DNA of 64,000 nt from positions 1-64,000 of the forward strand of contig NC_015385.1 in NCBI RefSeq assembly GCF_000195275.1, written 5' to 3'. The notes under the pieces are model-generated. The model did not search any database, was not told the origin of the DNA, and saw only the letters and a program-made list of their open reading frames with translations. Both the position numbers and the translations under genes were made by a program. Shown piece by piece: positions 54,538 through 63,700 of this stretch. Within the stretch, counting starts at the first letter, position 1. Each line of letters starts with the position of its first letter. Origin of the DNA: Treponema succinifaciens DSM 2489 (GTDB lineage Bacteria > Spirochaetota > Spirochaetia > Treponematales > Treponemataceae).

Positions 54538-56964
54538 TTACATACGCTCGTTTTCTACAGGAAGCGCATTTTTGCCCATTACGGCAATGATTGTGCTTCC
54601 GTCTTTTAAAAGCTCAGCTGGAATTGTGGAAGAATCGATGCGTTTTCCGTCTATTTCGATATATTCAATTCCTTTTGAAACGTGCGAAGGATTTTTTACT
54701 TCAATGTGAAGATTCATTTTTCTCCAGCGGCGTTCAACTTTAAATCCGTCCCAGTCATGCTTAATGCATGGATCAATCAAAAGTCCGTTGTACTGCGGGC
54801 GGATTCCAAGCATATACTGCGTGATTGAATAATAGTTCCAAGTTGCGGCTCCAGAAAGCCAGGAAACTCTTGTGTTGCCCGGACGTTTTGAATATGTGGA
54901 ATAAGTTGTCTGCCCGATAACATAAGGTTCGCTCTGGCGGATTTCTGCCTTTGTGTTGTATGTAGCTGGAAGCGCGGCTTTGCAATATTCGTAGGCTCTG
55001 TCGCCGTTTCCGTTCATGATTTCAGCGATAATTCCCCAGCCTTGTGTGTGGTTGAAAATTCCGGCATTTTCCTTTATTCCCGGAAGATATACAACTGAGC
55101 TCATTATGTCGCGGCTTGCATAGATAAATGGCGGCGCGCAAAGCATAAGTCCGTAAGGAGTTGCAAGTTTTTCTTTTACAGATTCAAGGCAGGTTTTCAT
55201 TTGTTCTGGAGTTGCGGCTCCTGAAAGAACTGACCAGACTTGTGTGTTGAAGTAAATCTGTCCTTCTTCAATTGACTGAGTTCCGTAGACTGTTCCGTCT
55301 TCTGCGATTGCCCATATAAACCATTTTCCGTCCCAGCATTTTTTCTGGATGTTTTCATCGAGTTTTTTGCGCTCGCTCAAAGCCCAGTCAGCTTCGTCGT
55401 TTTTTCCGAGGCGTTTTGAAATATCCGCGTAAGTTGTAAGTCCGAGTCTAAGCTGGAATGCAACAAAAAGGCTTTCTCCGTGGTAGCCGAGTTTTAGGCA
55501 GTCGTTCCAGTCGGCGAGAAGTCCGCAAGGAAGTCCGTCTTTTCCCATTCTCTCAAGATTGAACAAAAGAGCCTGCTTTAAATGTCCGTAAACTGTATCT
55601 TCGCCCTTGTCTGCATAAGGAACTACGCGGTTGAAGAAATCAAAGTTTCCAGTTTCTGCGACAAAACAAGGTACAGCATTAAAGAACCACTGGCAGTCGT
55701 CTGAGCGGAATTTTTCTGCTGGAATCATTTTTTGTTTTCCGGCTTCAAAATCCTTGCTTATTACAGGCAATGCGCCTCCGTTTGAAAACTGCCCGCTTAA
55801 AAGCCGAACAAGACGTTCTTCTGCTTCCTGCGGAATTGCCGCGCTTACTCCAAGAATATCCTGAACTGAATCTCTGTAGCCAAGTCCGTCGCGTTCTCCG
55901 TTGTAAACCAAAGATGCGGCTCTTGACCAGGCGAAAGTTATAAGGCAGTTATAAAGTCCCCACATATTCACTGTGTGGTTTATGTCTTCATCCGGCGTAA
56001 CTGCCGAAAAGCTGTTTAGCTTTGAATGCCAGTTTTTTATAAGCTTTTCAAATTCTTGGTCTGCGCGTTCAAATGTTCCAAATTCTTCTACAGTTTTTTT
56101 GCCTTCAACATTTGCGTCTCCGATTCCGAGAAGAACCATGATTTCTTTTGTTTCACCCGGATTCAGTTCAATGTCAGCTTGAACTGTTCCGCAAGAATTG
56201 TCTCCGAACGCTTCTGAATTTGAGCATTCGCCTTTTAAAACTGCCGCAGGTTCTTTGTAGTTTCCGTAAGTTCCGATAAATGCTTCACGGCTTGTGTCGA
56301 ATCCTGTCATTGGCGCGCCAGCAAGAGCTATCCATTCGCTCATGTAGTCGTTGATTGCAGGATTTTTCTGATGCTGAATATAAAGGTTTTCGTGTATTGA
56401 ATAACGCAGCATATTTGGCGCGGACTTTTCGCCTTTGACAATGAAAATTGAATACTGCAAATTTACTTGGTCTTGCGTTGTGTTCCATTGATTTGAAAAT
56501 TCGCAGTAGCTGAATGCGCGGAGCTTGCGTTTTTTGCTTCCGGTGTTTGTAACTTTTAAACGCCAGTATTCAAATGTCTGCCCGAGCGGAACATAATATT
56601 TTGTTTCAGATTTGATTCCTTCGTATTCAGAAGTGATTTTTGTGTATGCAGTTCCGTGGCGGCATTCGCTTTTAAATTTGTCCAAAGGTTTTCCTACAGG
56701 TTGCCAGGAAGCTGACCAGTAGTCGCCTGATTCCATGTCGCGCAGATAAAAATAGCGGCCAGGCTGATCCATTGGAATTGAATTGAATCTAAGGCGCATA
56801 AATCTTCCCTGCGCTCCAGACTTGTAAAATCCGTAGCCACCCGCGTTGTTTGTTATGACAGCTCCATATTCAGTTGAGCCAAGATAGTTGCTCCAGGAAG
56901 TCGGTGTGTCTGGACGTGTAATAACGTATTCTTTGGCTTCGTCATCAAAATATCCGTATTGCAT
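54538..56964 (-). CDS. GH94 glycoside phosphorylase, cellobiose phosphorylase type
   Basis: Cleaves a beta-glucoside such as cellobiose with inorganic phosphate, releasing glucose 1-phosphate in the cytoplasm. The 808 residues match cellobiose phosphorylases in length. The N-terminal GH94 beta-sandwich contains YGAVITNNAGGYGFYKSGAQ. The sugar-binding DGLGYRDSVQDILG lies near 360, the catalytic Asp in GLLADWNDCLKLG near 485, and the phosphate-site GIFNHTQGWGIIAE near 645. There is no signal peptide. A GGAG ribosome site precedes the ATG. It diverges from the sugar ABC operon across a region with a LacI-type operator. Confidence 0.9.
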   Translation of the reverse strand: MQYGYFDDEAKEYVITRPDTPTSWSNYLGSTEYGAVITNNAGGYGFYKSGAQGRFMRLRFNSIPMDQPGRYFYLRDMESGDYWSASWQPVGKPLDKFKSECRHGTAYTKITSEYEGIKSETKYYVPLGQTFEYWRLKVTNTGSKKRKLRAFSYCEFSNQWNTTQDQVNLQYSIFIVKGEKSAPNMLRYSIHENLYIQHQKNPAINDYMSEWIALAGAPMTGFDTSREAFIGTYGNYKEPAAVLKGECSNSEAFGDNSCGTVQADIELNPGETKEIMVLLGIGDANVEGKKTVEEFGTFERADQEFEKLIKNWHSKLNSFSAVTPDEDINHTVNMWGLYNCLITFAWSRAASLVYNGERDGLGYRDSVQDILGVSAAIPQEAEERLVRLLSGQFSNGGALPVISKDFEAGKQKMIPAEKFRSDDCQWFFNAVPCFVAETGNFDFFNRVVPYADKGEDTVYGHLKQALLFNLERMGKDGLPCGLLADWNDCLKLGYHGESLFVAFQLRLGLTTYADISKRLGKNDEADWALSERKKLDENIQKKCWDGKWFIWAIAEDGTVYGTQSIEEGQIYFNTQVWSVLSGAATPEQMKTCLESVKEKLATPYGLMLCAPPFIYASRDIMSSVVYLPGIKENAGIFNHTQGWGIIAEIMNGNGDRAYEYCKAALPATYNTKAEIRQSEPYVIGQTTYSTYSKRPGNTRVSWLSGAATWNYYSITQYMLGIRPQYNGLLIDPCIKHDWDGFKVERRWRKMNLHIEVKNPSHVSKGIEYIEIDGKRIDSSTIPAELLKDGSTIIAVMGKNALPVENERM

Positions 56965-57091
56965 TTTGTTCTCCGTAAAATTTTCTTTTCCAAATCATAA
57001 TGAATTTTTGCATTTATTAGAATAGAATTTTCTGCGGAATCGAAAGTTTTAAAAAAATCGTAAGAATTTATAAAAAAAATGAATTTTTTAT

Positions 57092-57142
57092 TTGACAAAT
57101 AAAAGAAACGATGATAGCCTAATTTTTAGGAAACCGGTTGCC
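57092..57142 (+). promoter_or_regulatory. Promoter region with LacI-type operator
   Basis: TTGACA at 57092-57097 is followed by a weak -10 region (GATAGC, about 57113-57118). The near-palindrome GGAAACCGGTTGCC (57129-57142), with the perfect core AACCGGTT, lies just downstream. This is the shape of operators for LacI-family repressors, and a LacI gene ends this locus. Binding here would block the binding-protein operon and perhaps the divergent GH94 gene. Confidence 0.6.
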
Positions 57143-57246
57143 ATGTGATTGAGTTCACACGTCCTTCTTGGCGGCCGGTATTTCTATTTAGGAAAGCTGG
57201 ATTTTTCTGGCTGATATTTTTCATAAAGTTAAAATGGAGGAAACTT

Positions 57247-58551
57247 ATGAAGAAAAATTTTGCAGTTATTTCTGCAGTGATGATTGGAGCTTTTGCTTTT
57301 ATCGTGGGAGGATGCTCTAAAGATAAGGCATCTCAGGGAAAATCAGATGCAAACAACAAGCTTGTAGTCTGGTCTTTTACAGACGAGCTTAACGGAATGA
57401 TTGATAATTATTTCAAGAAAGACTCTCGTTTTGCCGGAAAATATGATATTTCATTTTCTCTCACACCTACTGACCAGTTTCCTAACAAACTTGACCCTGT
57501 ACTGGCTTCTGGTTCTGGATGTCCTGATGTTTTCGCTCTTGAAGATGCTTTTGTGCGCAAATACATTGAATCAGGTCTTTTGCTTGACATTACAGATATT
57601 TATAACGAAGTAAAGGACAAGGTTTATCCGTATCCTGTAGAAGTCGGAACTTACAACGGAAAAGTTTACGGAATGTCTTGGCAGGTTACTCCGGGTGCAG
57701 TTTTCTATCGCCGTTCTCTTGCAAAAAAGTATCTTGGGACAGACGATCCTGCCGAAGTTCAGAAGCATCTTGCAAACTGGGATAAATTCCTTGAAACAGC
57801 AGAGCTTTTGAAACAAAAGTCAAATGGTGACTGCTATATTGTTTCTTCTACTGGCGATATGTTCAAGCCTTATAGTGCTGGCCGCGCATCTCCTTGGGTT
57901 GTAGATGACAAGCTTGTTATTGACCAGAAAATGTATGACTACATGGATATGTGCAAAATCTTGCATGACAAGGGCTATGAAGGCCGTGTTGGCCAGTGGT
58001 CTGAAGGTTGGTTTGCAGGAATGAAAGGTGTTTTCAAGGATGAATCAGGAAAAAATAAGGAAATATTCAGCTACTTCTTGCCAACTTGGGGACTTCATTA
58101 TGTTCTTAAGACAAATGCTCCTGAATCTGCTGGCGACTGGGCAATGTGCGCAGGTCCTGTAGGCTATCGCTGGGGTGGAACTTGGGTTGCGGCATGGAAA
58201 GGAACAAAGAATCCTAACGCTGCTAAAGAATTTATAAAATACATTGCTACTGACGACACATTCCTTGAGTCATGGGCAAAAAATACAGGCGATGTTGTTT
58301 CAAACAAGAATGTTGTTGATAAAATAAAAGACAGCTATGCAGATCCTTATCTTGCTGGACAGAATCACTATTCAGCTTTTGCAGAAATGGCTAAATCTGT
58401 AAATGGAAAACTTTCGCAGGGAACAGATCAGGCTATTGAGTCAATATTTTCTGAAGAAACAGCGGCTTACGTAAATGGTGAAAAAACAAAGCAGCAGGCT
58501 CTTGATGACTTCAAGGTTCAAGTTTCTTCAACACTTTCACTTTCTTTGTAA
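57247..58551 (+). CDS. Sugar-binding lipoprotein of an ABC importer
   Basis: Captures an oligosaccharide for the two permeases downstream. The start at 57247 follows GGAGG (57236-57240) and gives 434 residues. The lipoprotein signal ends IVGGCSKDKAS, with lipidation at the Cys near residue 24. The rest is an SBP family 1 protein (LVVWSFTDELNGMIDNYFKK; GSGCPDVFALEDAFVRKYIE; GGTWVAAWKGTKNPNAAKEF). Neighbouring GH94 and GH43 genes point to beta-gluco- or xylo-oligosaccharides. A stem-loop after the gene may keep its expression above that of the permeases. Confidence 0.93.
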   Translation: MKKNFAVISAVMIGAFAFIVGGCSKDKASQGKSDANNKLVVWSFTDELNGMIDNYFKKDSRFAGKYDISFSLTPTDQFPNKLDPVLASGSGCPDVFALEDAFVRKYIESGLLLDITDIYNEVKDKVYPYPVEVGTYNGKVYGMSWQVTPGAVFYRRSLAKKYLGTDDPAEVQKHLANWDKFLETAELLKQKSNGDCYIVSSTGDMFKPYSAGRASPWVVDDKLVIDQKMYDYMDMCKILHDKGYEGRVGQWSEGWFAGMKGVFKDESGKNKEIFSYFLPTWGLHYVLKTNAPESAGDWAMCAGPVGYRWGGTWVAAWKGTKNPNAAKEFIKYIATDDTFLESWAKNTGDVVSNKNVVDKIKDSYADPYLAGQNHYSAFAEMAKSVNGKLSQGTDQAIESIFSEETAAYVNGEKTKQQALDDFKVQVSSTLSLSL

Positions 58552-58570
58552 TGTAGCTTAAAAAACATTT

Positions 58571-58615
58571 ATGCCTGATGCAGTTTCTTATATTCTGCAT
58601 TGGGCATATATTTTT
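58571..58615 (+). terminator. Stem-loop attenuator between binding-protein and permease genes
   Basis: ATGCCTGATGCAG (58571-58583) pairs with CTGCATTGGGCAT (58595-58607), 13 pairs with two G-U, and five T follow at 58611-58615. Partial termination here would give more binding protein than permease, a common arrangement. Confidence 0.7.
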
Positions 58616-58652
58616 CCCGGTTTCTGCCGGAAAATTTTTTGGAGGTTTCAAG

Positions 58653-59612
58653 ATGAAAAAAAAATCCGGAATAGAAACCAAGACAAATAGAAACGGATAC
58701 TTTTTTGTTTTGCCTTTTATACTGGTTTATGCGGCATTTCAGTTTTGGCCGATTTTGTATACATTGATTTTAGGATTCAGCGATTTAAAAGGTCTTCGCT
58801 CTGATTTTAGTTTTGTCGGGTTAAAGAATTTTCAGAAACTTATACATGATAGATATTTCTGGGGTTCAGTAAAAAACACTTTTATAATGTGGGGCTGCAA
58901 TTTTGCTCCTCAGCTTGGAATCGCCTTGCTTTTTGCAATCTGGTTTACTGATATAAGGCTGAATCTAAAAGGAAGAGGATTGTTCCGTGCGGTTTTTTAT
59001 ATGCCGAATCTTTTGACAACCGCATCTATTGCGATTCTTTTTAGAAGCCTTTTTGCTTATCCAGTTGGACCTGTAAATCAGTTTTTGACAGGAACTCTGG
59101 GAATTTGGTCTTCTGGAGTTGTTGACGGTGAGATTGTAAACCAGGGATTCAATTTCTTTAGAATGCCAAATGCTTCGCGGCTGATTGTTTCTTTTATTCA
59201 ATGGTGGATGTGGTGCGGCCATACTTTGATTATGCTTATGGCTGGAATAACAAGCATTTCTCCTTCTTTGTATGAGGCTGCCATTGTTGACGGAGCGAAT
59301 AACCGTCAGCAGACTTTCTATATAACATTGCCGCTTTTACGCCCGATGATGCTTTATATTCTTGTTACTTCGATGATCGGTGGAATGCAGCTTTTTGAAA
59401 TTCCTTTCCTTCTCACAGGAATGCACGGAGAGCCTGACTTTAAGATTAGAACGATGTCAGTTTATCTTTACAATATGGGATTCCAAGGCGGAACAGATTA
59501 TTCTTATGCCGCTGCAATTGCGATTGCTATCTTTATTATCACAATTATTTTGTCTCTTGGAATAAATGCTCTTGTAAAGGAGCGTCCTGCAAAATCCCGC
59601 AAGGAAGACTGA
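58653..59612 (+). CDS. Sugar ABC permease, MalF/UgpA type
   Basis: One of two membrane subunits of the carbohydrate importer. The start at 58653 follows GGAGG (58641-58645). The 319 residues have six hydrophobic segments (first FVLPFILVYAAFQFWPILYT) and the EAA loop LYEAAIVDGANNRQQTFYIT followed by LPLLRPM near 215-235. No ATPase gene is present in the cluster, so a shared MsmX/UgpC-type ATPase is probably encoded elsewhere. Confidence 0.94.
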   Translation: MKKKSGIETKTNRNGYFFVLPFILVYAAFQFWPILYTLILGFSDLKGLRSDFSFVGLKNFQKLIHDRYFWGSVKNTFIMWGCNFAPQLGIALLFAIWFTDIRLNLKGRGLFRAVFYMPNLLTTASIAILFRSLFAYPVGPVNQFLTGTLGIWSSGVVDGEIVNQGFNFFRMPNASRLIVSFIQWWMWCGHTLIMLMAGITSISPSLYEAAIVDGANNRQQTFYITLPLLRPMMLYILVTSMIGGMQLFEIPFLLTGMHGEPDFKIRTMSVYLYNMGFQGGTDYSYAAAIAIAIFIITIILSLGINALVKERPAKSRKED

Positions 59613-59627
59613 TACAAGGAGCTTGTT

Positions 59628-60467
59628 ATGAAATATAAGTATGGACTTACAGTTAAAAGAACAGTATTATATGTGCTGATGATTTTCTTTGCGTTGCTTG
59701 CAGTTATTCCGATTTATCTTATGCTTATAAACGCAACGAGAACAAATGCGCAGATTAACTCCGGAATTTCACTTTTGCCGGGAAATAATACTTTGCAAAA
59801 CTGGAAAAATCTTACAAGCCGCTCTTTTAAAATCTGGCGCGGATTTGGAAACAGTGCGGTTATTGCTATTTTTTCAACTGTGCTTGGAGTTTATTTTTCT
59901 ACATTGACAGCTTATGGAATTCAGGTTTATAAATTTAAGGGAAGGAATTTGCTCTGGGGATTTATTTTAGTTGTTATTATGATTCCTGGAACTCTTTCGT
60001 TTATCGGATTCTATCAGTTTATGGCTAAAATTCATCTTACAAACAGCTTTATTCCGCTGATTGTTCCTTCAATTGCTTCTGCTGGAACTGTTCTTTTTTT
60101 GCGCCAGTATATGGAATCAATTCTTTCATTTGAGCTTATTGATGCCGGAAGAATTGACGGAGCTGGTGAATTTAGAATTTTCAACACGATAATGCTCCCG
60201 ATTTTGACACCAGCAATCGCTGCGCAGAGTATTTTTTCTTTTGTTGCTTCTTGGAACAATTTTATGACGCCGTTTGTTCTTCTTTCTGATCAAGATAAAT
60301 ATACTTTGCCAATGCTTGTTCAGTCTTTGCGCGGAGATATTTACCGCACAGAATACGGCTCAATTTATCTTGGAGTCGCAGTTTCGTTGATTCCGATTCT
60401 TGTGTTCTATGCGTTTATGTCAAGATATATTATTTCTGGAATTACAATGGGAAGCGTAAAAGAGTAA
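59628..60467 (+). CDS. Sugar ABC permease, MalG/UgpE type
   Basis: The second membrane subunit. The 279-residue protein has six hydrophobic segments and the EAA-type loop ELIDAGRIDGAGEFRIFNTI followed by MLPILTPAIAAQ near 170-200. The N-terminal RTVLYVLMIFFALLAVIPIY is typical. It begins 15 bases after the previous gene and is followed 24 bases later by the GH43 gene. Confidence 0.94.
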   Translation: MKYKYGLTVKRTVLYVLMIFFALLAVIPIYLMLINATRTNAQINSGISLLPGNNTLQNWKNLTSRSFKIWRGFGNSAVIAIFSTVLGVYFSTLTAYGIQVYKFKGRNLLWGFILVVIMIPGTLSFIGFYQFMAKIHLTNSFIPLIVPSIASAGTVLFLRQYMESILSFELIDAGRIDGAGEFRIFNTIMLPILTPAIAAQSIFSFVASWNNFMTPFVLLSDQDKYTLPMLVQSLRGDIYRTEYGSIYLGVAVSLIPILVFYAFMSRYIISGITMGSVKE

Positions 60468-60491
60468 AATAAAGACAGAGGTAAAATTAAT

Positions 60492-62087
60492 ATGAAAATT
60501 TATAATCCTATTCTTTCAGGGTTTCATGCTGACCCTTCAATTGTCAATGCAGATGGCGAATGCATTATTGCGAATTCTACATTTGAATGGTTTCCGGGTG
60601 TTGAGTTGCATCGTTCTAAAGACATGAAGACATGGAAACCTGCGCCTTCTCCGCTTTCTGAAAAACGTCTTTTGGATATGGCGGGAAACAAGGCTTCGTG
60701 TGGAATTTGGGCGCCGTGCCTTTCTTATTCAGATGGAATTTTTTATCTTGTTTTTACAAATGTAAGAAGCTGGAACGATGGTCCTTGGAAAGACTGCCCG
60801 AATTTTTTAACTACTGCTGAATCTATTGAAGGTCCTTGGTCTGATCCGGTTTTTATGAATGCCTCTGGATTTGACGCTTCTTTGTTCCATGATGACGACG
60901 GAAAAAAATGGTTTGTGAACATGGAATGGGATTATAGACAGCAAGGTCCGCGCCAGTTTTCTGGAATTCTTGTTCAGGAATATGATTGCAAGGCAAAAAA
61001 ACTTGTTGGAAAAGTTCATAAGATTTTTTTAGGAACGGACATTGGGCTTGTGGAAGGTCCGCATCTTTATAAGCGCGACGGATGGTATTATCTTGTTTGT
61101 GCGGAAGGTGGAACTAGCTATGAACATGCAATAACTTGCGCAAGGTCAAAAAATTTATTCGGACCTTATGAAGTTCATCCTGCAAATCCTCTGATTACTT
61201 CTTATGGCTATGACTGCAAGTTAAAAAGGGCTGGTCACGGCTCTTGGTGCAAGTCTCCAGACGGAAAAAAAGATTATTTGGTTTATCTTTGCGGACGCCC
61301 CCTTGAAGGAACTGAGCGCTGTGTTCTTGGGCGCGAAACTGGAATTGCAGAACTTGAATGGAAAGAAGGATGGCCTTGGGTGAAGCAGTCCGACGGAACT
61401 TTAAAGAATTGTCCGCCTGATTACATAGAACTAAATGGTCGCGGAGTTGTTGCACCAGGCTGTGGAGTTGTTCATGTTGCTGAAAAATATGAATTTAAAA
61501 ACAAGGATTTTCTAGCGGAATTTAAAACCTTAAGAATTCCTTTTGATGATAAACGCTTTTCAATTTCAGAACGTCCGGGCTTTTTAAGAATTCACGGAGG
61601 GCAGTCTCCTAGTTCTTGCTTTGAGCAGAGCATTTTGGCGCGCCGCCAGACTGATTTTGATTTTGTTGCTGAAACAAAAATGGAATTCAGCCCGGAAAAT
61701 TTTCAGCATTTTGCGGGAATGGTTTACCGTTATGATGAAAAATCCCAGTATCTTTGCATTGTAACTCAAGATGAGCAAAAAGGAAAAGTTATTCAGGTTA
61801 TGTCCATTATGCCAGAAGGATTTTCCCGTGAAATGGAATGTCAGATTGATGAAGAAAAACCTGTCTGGATAAGGCTTGAAGTTCATCAAAAAACTGGATT
61901 TTTCTATTGGTCGCAGGATGGGAAAAATTTCAGGCAGATTCGTCCGCTTATAGATGCAAGTAAACTGTCCGATGAATATGGAACTCAAGGATTTACAGGA
62001 GCATTTGTGGGAATGTATTGCGCCGACTTGATTTCCTATAAGAAATTTGCAGACTTTGAATATTTTTCCTATAAGAGGCTCGGCTAA
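60492..62087 (+). CDS. GH43 glycosidase, beta-xylosidase/arabinofuranosidase type
   Basis: Hydrolyses terminal xylose or arabinose units, probably inside the cell because no signal peptide is present. The 531-residue protein has a five-bladed propeller (about 1-310) with the catalytic base in FHADPSIVN near 14, the pKa modulator in GFDASLFHDDDGKKWF near 126, and the general acid in LVEGPHLYKRDGWYYL near 187. A C-terminal beta-sandwich (about 330-531) is as in xylosidases of this family. GAGG precedes the ATG. Substrate specificity within GH43 cannot be read from sequence here. Confidence 0.92.
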   Translation: MKIYNPILSGFHADPSIVNADGECIIANSTFEWFPGVELHRSKDMKTWKPAPSPLSEKRLLDMAGNKASCGIWAPCLSYSDGIFYLVFTNVRSWNDGPWKDCPNFLTTAESIEGPWSDPVFMNASGFDASLFHDDDGKKWFVNMEWDYRQQGPRQFSGILVQEYDCKAKKLVGKVHKIFLGTDIGLVEGPHLYKRDGWYYLVCAEGGTSYEHAITCARSKNLFGPYEVHPANPLITSYGYDCKLKRAGHGSWCKSPDGKKDYLVYLCGRPLEGTERCVLGRETGIAELEWKEGWPWVKQSDGTLKNCPPDYIELNGRGVVAPGCGVVHVAEKYEFKNKDFLAEFKTLRIPFDDKRFSISERPGFLRIHGGQSPSSCFEQSILARRQTDFDFVAETKMEFSPENFQHFAGMVYRYDEKSQYLCIVTQDEQKGKVIQVMSIMPEGFSREMECQIDEEKPVWIRLEVHQKTGFFYWSQDGKNFRQIRPLIDASKLSDEYGTQGFTGAFVGMYCADLISYKKFADFEYFSYKRLG

Positions 62088-62113
62088 ACGTATTTTCCAT
62101 CTTTGCTTGAATA

Positions 62114-62161
62114 AGGATGAACAAAATTCATTTGTAAAATTTTGAAATTCTTGTTCATCCT
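62114..62161. repeat. Inverted repeat between the GH43 and LacI genes
   Basis: AGGATGAACAA (62114-62124) and TTGTTCATCCT (62151-62161) are perfect 11-base arms around 26 AT-rich bases. The sequence after it (AGATTAAG) has no T-run. It may be an mRNA stem, a weak terminator, or an operator for the regulator gene that starts 46 bases later. Confidence 0.55.
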
Positions 62162-62206
62162 AGATTAAGATTATAAATTGTAGTTCAAGCGGAGGCGGAA
62201 AATTTA

Positions 62207-63220
62207 ATGGTTACAATTTATGATATCGCTTTAAAAACAGGTTATTCTGCTCCTACAGTTTCCAAGGCTCTTAACAAGACTGGTGGCTTAAGCAATTCAA
62301 CTAGAAAAAAAATCCTTGATGCAGCCAAGGAGTTAGGCTATCGCCCAAATATGACAGCCCGCGCTCTTACTACAAAAAAGTCTTTTTTAATAGGGGTAAT
62401 TTATGAAGATGCCGATATGCAAAGAGGTTTCGATCATCCTTTGTTTGGAAAGATTCTGAATAAATTCAGGGAATGTTTGGAATTTGCCGGGTACGATTTG
62501 CTTTTTATTTCCCATGCTCTAATTGGAGAAAAAAAGTCTTATGTTGAGCACTGCTACCACAGAAATGTAGATGCGGTTGGAATTATAAATCCTCTCAGTG
62601 CGGACAATGAAATTATGGAGCTTGCAGAATCCGACATTCCTTGCGTTTCAACAAACTTTATAATTCCCGGAATTTCAACTGTTGTAACTGCAAATGTTGA
62701 TGCTGGATATAAAGCCGCTTCATGTTTTATTAAAAACGGACATAAAAAAATTGCCTACATAGGCGGAACTTATTCACAATATAATATGGCTGCAATTGAC
62801 CGCTTGGAAGGATTAAAAAAAGCCTTTAAAGATTTCGGGCTGAAATATGATGAATCTTATGTGAAATTTTGCCATAAATGGTCGCGAGCGGAAAGCCATG
62901 ATGCTATGAAAGAGCTTCTTGAACGGCATGACGATATTACCGCAGTTTTTGTTGCAAATGACAATATGGCGGTCGGCGCAATGGAATATGTAAAATCAAT
63001 TGGAAAAAGAATTCCCGACGACATTTCTTTTATTGGTTTTGATGATGAAATGATTTCCGAATTTTATTCTCCGCCTTTGACAACATTCAGGCAGGATATA
63101 AAGACAATCGGCGAGCTTTCTGCAGAAATCCTTATGAATCGTCTTGTTGGAATTCCTGTGGGCGAATGTGTCCGTGTGCCGGCTATATTTATAGAAAGAA
63201 ATTCAGTGAAAAAACTTTAG
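62207..63220 (+). CDS. LacI-family transcriptional regulator
   Basis: A predicted sugar-responsive repressor of 337 residues. The N-terminal helix-turn-helix is canonical (TIYDIALKTGYSAPTVSKAL; ARKKILDAAKELGYRPN-like as TRKKILDAAKELGYRPN). The effector domain covers about 60-335 (TAVFVANDNMAVGAMEYVKS; PDDISFIGFDDEMISEFYSP; LTTFRQDIKTIGELSAEIL). GGAGG precedes the ATG. Its place at the end of the sugar locus, and the AACCGGTT operator before the binding-protein gene, suggest it controls the locus. Confidence 0.94.
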   Translation: MVTIYDIALKTGYSAPTVSKALNKTGGLSNSTRKKILDAAKELGYRPNMTARALTTKKSFLIGVIYEDADMQRGFDHPLFGKILNKFRECLEFAGYDLLFISHALIGEKKSYVEHCYHRNVDAVGIINPLSADNEIMELAESDIPCVSTNFIIPGISTVVTANVDAGYKAASCFIKNGHKKIAYIGGTYSQYNMAAIDRLEGLKKAFKDFGLKYDESYVKFCHKWSRAESHDAMKELLERHDDITAVFVANDNMAVGAMEYVKSIGKRIPDDISFIGFDDEMISEFYSPPLTTFRQDIKTIGELSAEILMNRLVGIPVGECVRVPAIFIERNSVKKL

Positions 63221-63272
63221 CATTTTCCGGGTGTTGAAAAAATAGCGGAATAACATTATTCTTTTATGGTTT

Positions 63273-63343
63273 GCGGTTATCGTATATCGGTATTACACAG
63301 GCTTCCCAAGCCTGATAGGCGGGTTCGACTCCCGTTGACCGCT
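63273..63343 (+). tRNA. tRNA-Gly (anticodon CCC)
   Basis: Acceptor GCGGTTA/TGACCGC, anticodon stem CAGGC/GCCTG with loop TTCCCAA (anticodon CCC), and T arm GCGGGTTCGACTCCCGT form a complete cloverleaf of 71 bases. CCA is not encoded. It lies 43 bases before ybaB. Confidence 0.93.
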
Positions 63344-63385
63344 GCTTGTTTTCAGCATATTACAAAGACTTTTCTGGAGAAAACA

Positions 63386-63697
63386 ATGAATCCTTTTGAT
63401 ATGGTAAAAAATCTTGCGGGAATGCAGAGCCAGCTTAAGGCGGCGCAGGAAAAGCTTGCTGAGCTTGAGGCTGAAGGCTCTTCCGGCGGAAATATGGTGC
63501 AAGTTACTGTAAACGGAAAATTTGAGCTTGTAGATATAAAGCTTGATCCAATCTGTGTTGATAACAGAGATGTTCCTATGCTTCAGGATTTAATAAAAGC
63601 CGCCCATCATGCTGCCCTAGAAAAAATTCAGGATGAAATAAAAAATCAGCTTGGACCTATGGTTGCAGGAATGAATATTCCGGGAATGGGCGTGTAA
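63386..63697 (+). CDS. ybaB: YbaB/EbfC nucleoid-associated protein
   Basis: A small dimeric DNA-binding protein that associates with the nucleoid; in Borrelia the homologue EbfC binds erp operators. The start at 63386 (MNPFDMVKNLAGMQSQLKAA) follows TGGAGA and gives 103 residues. The open frame upstream runs through tRNA-Gly and is discarded. The central VQVTVNGKFELVDIKLDPIC and the C-terminal GPMVAGMNIPGMGV are family hallmarks. recR follows 3 bases later, the usual partner. Confidence 0.95.
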   Translation: MNPFDMVKNLAGMQSQLKAAQEKLAELEAEGSSGGNMVQVTVNGKFELVDIKLDPICVDNRDVPMLQDLIKAAHHAALEKIQDEIKNQLGPMVAGMNIPGMGV

Positions 63698-63700
63698 AAA

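Noticed and set aside
57145-57246. N-terminal extension of the sugar-binding protein
   Set aside because: The frame is open upstream, but GGAGG and a proper lipoprotein signal fix the start at 57247; the extension would overlap the operator region.
63266-63385. N-terminal extension of YbaB
   Set aside because: It reads through tRNA-Gly; the true start with an SD site is 63386.
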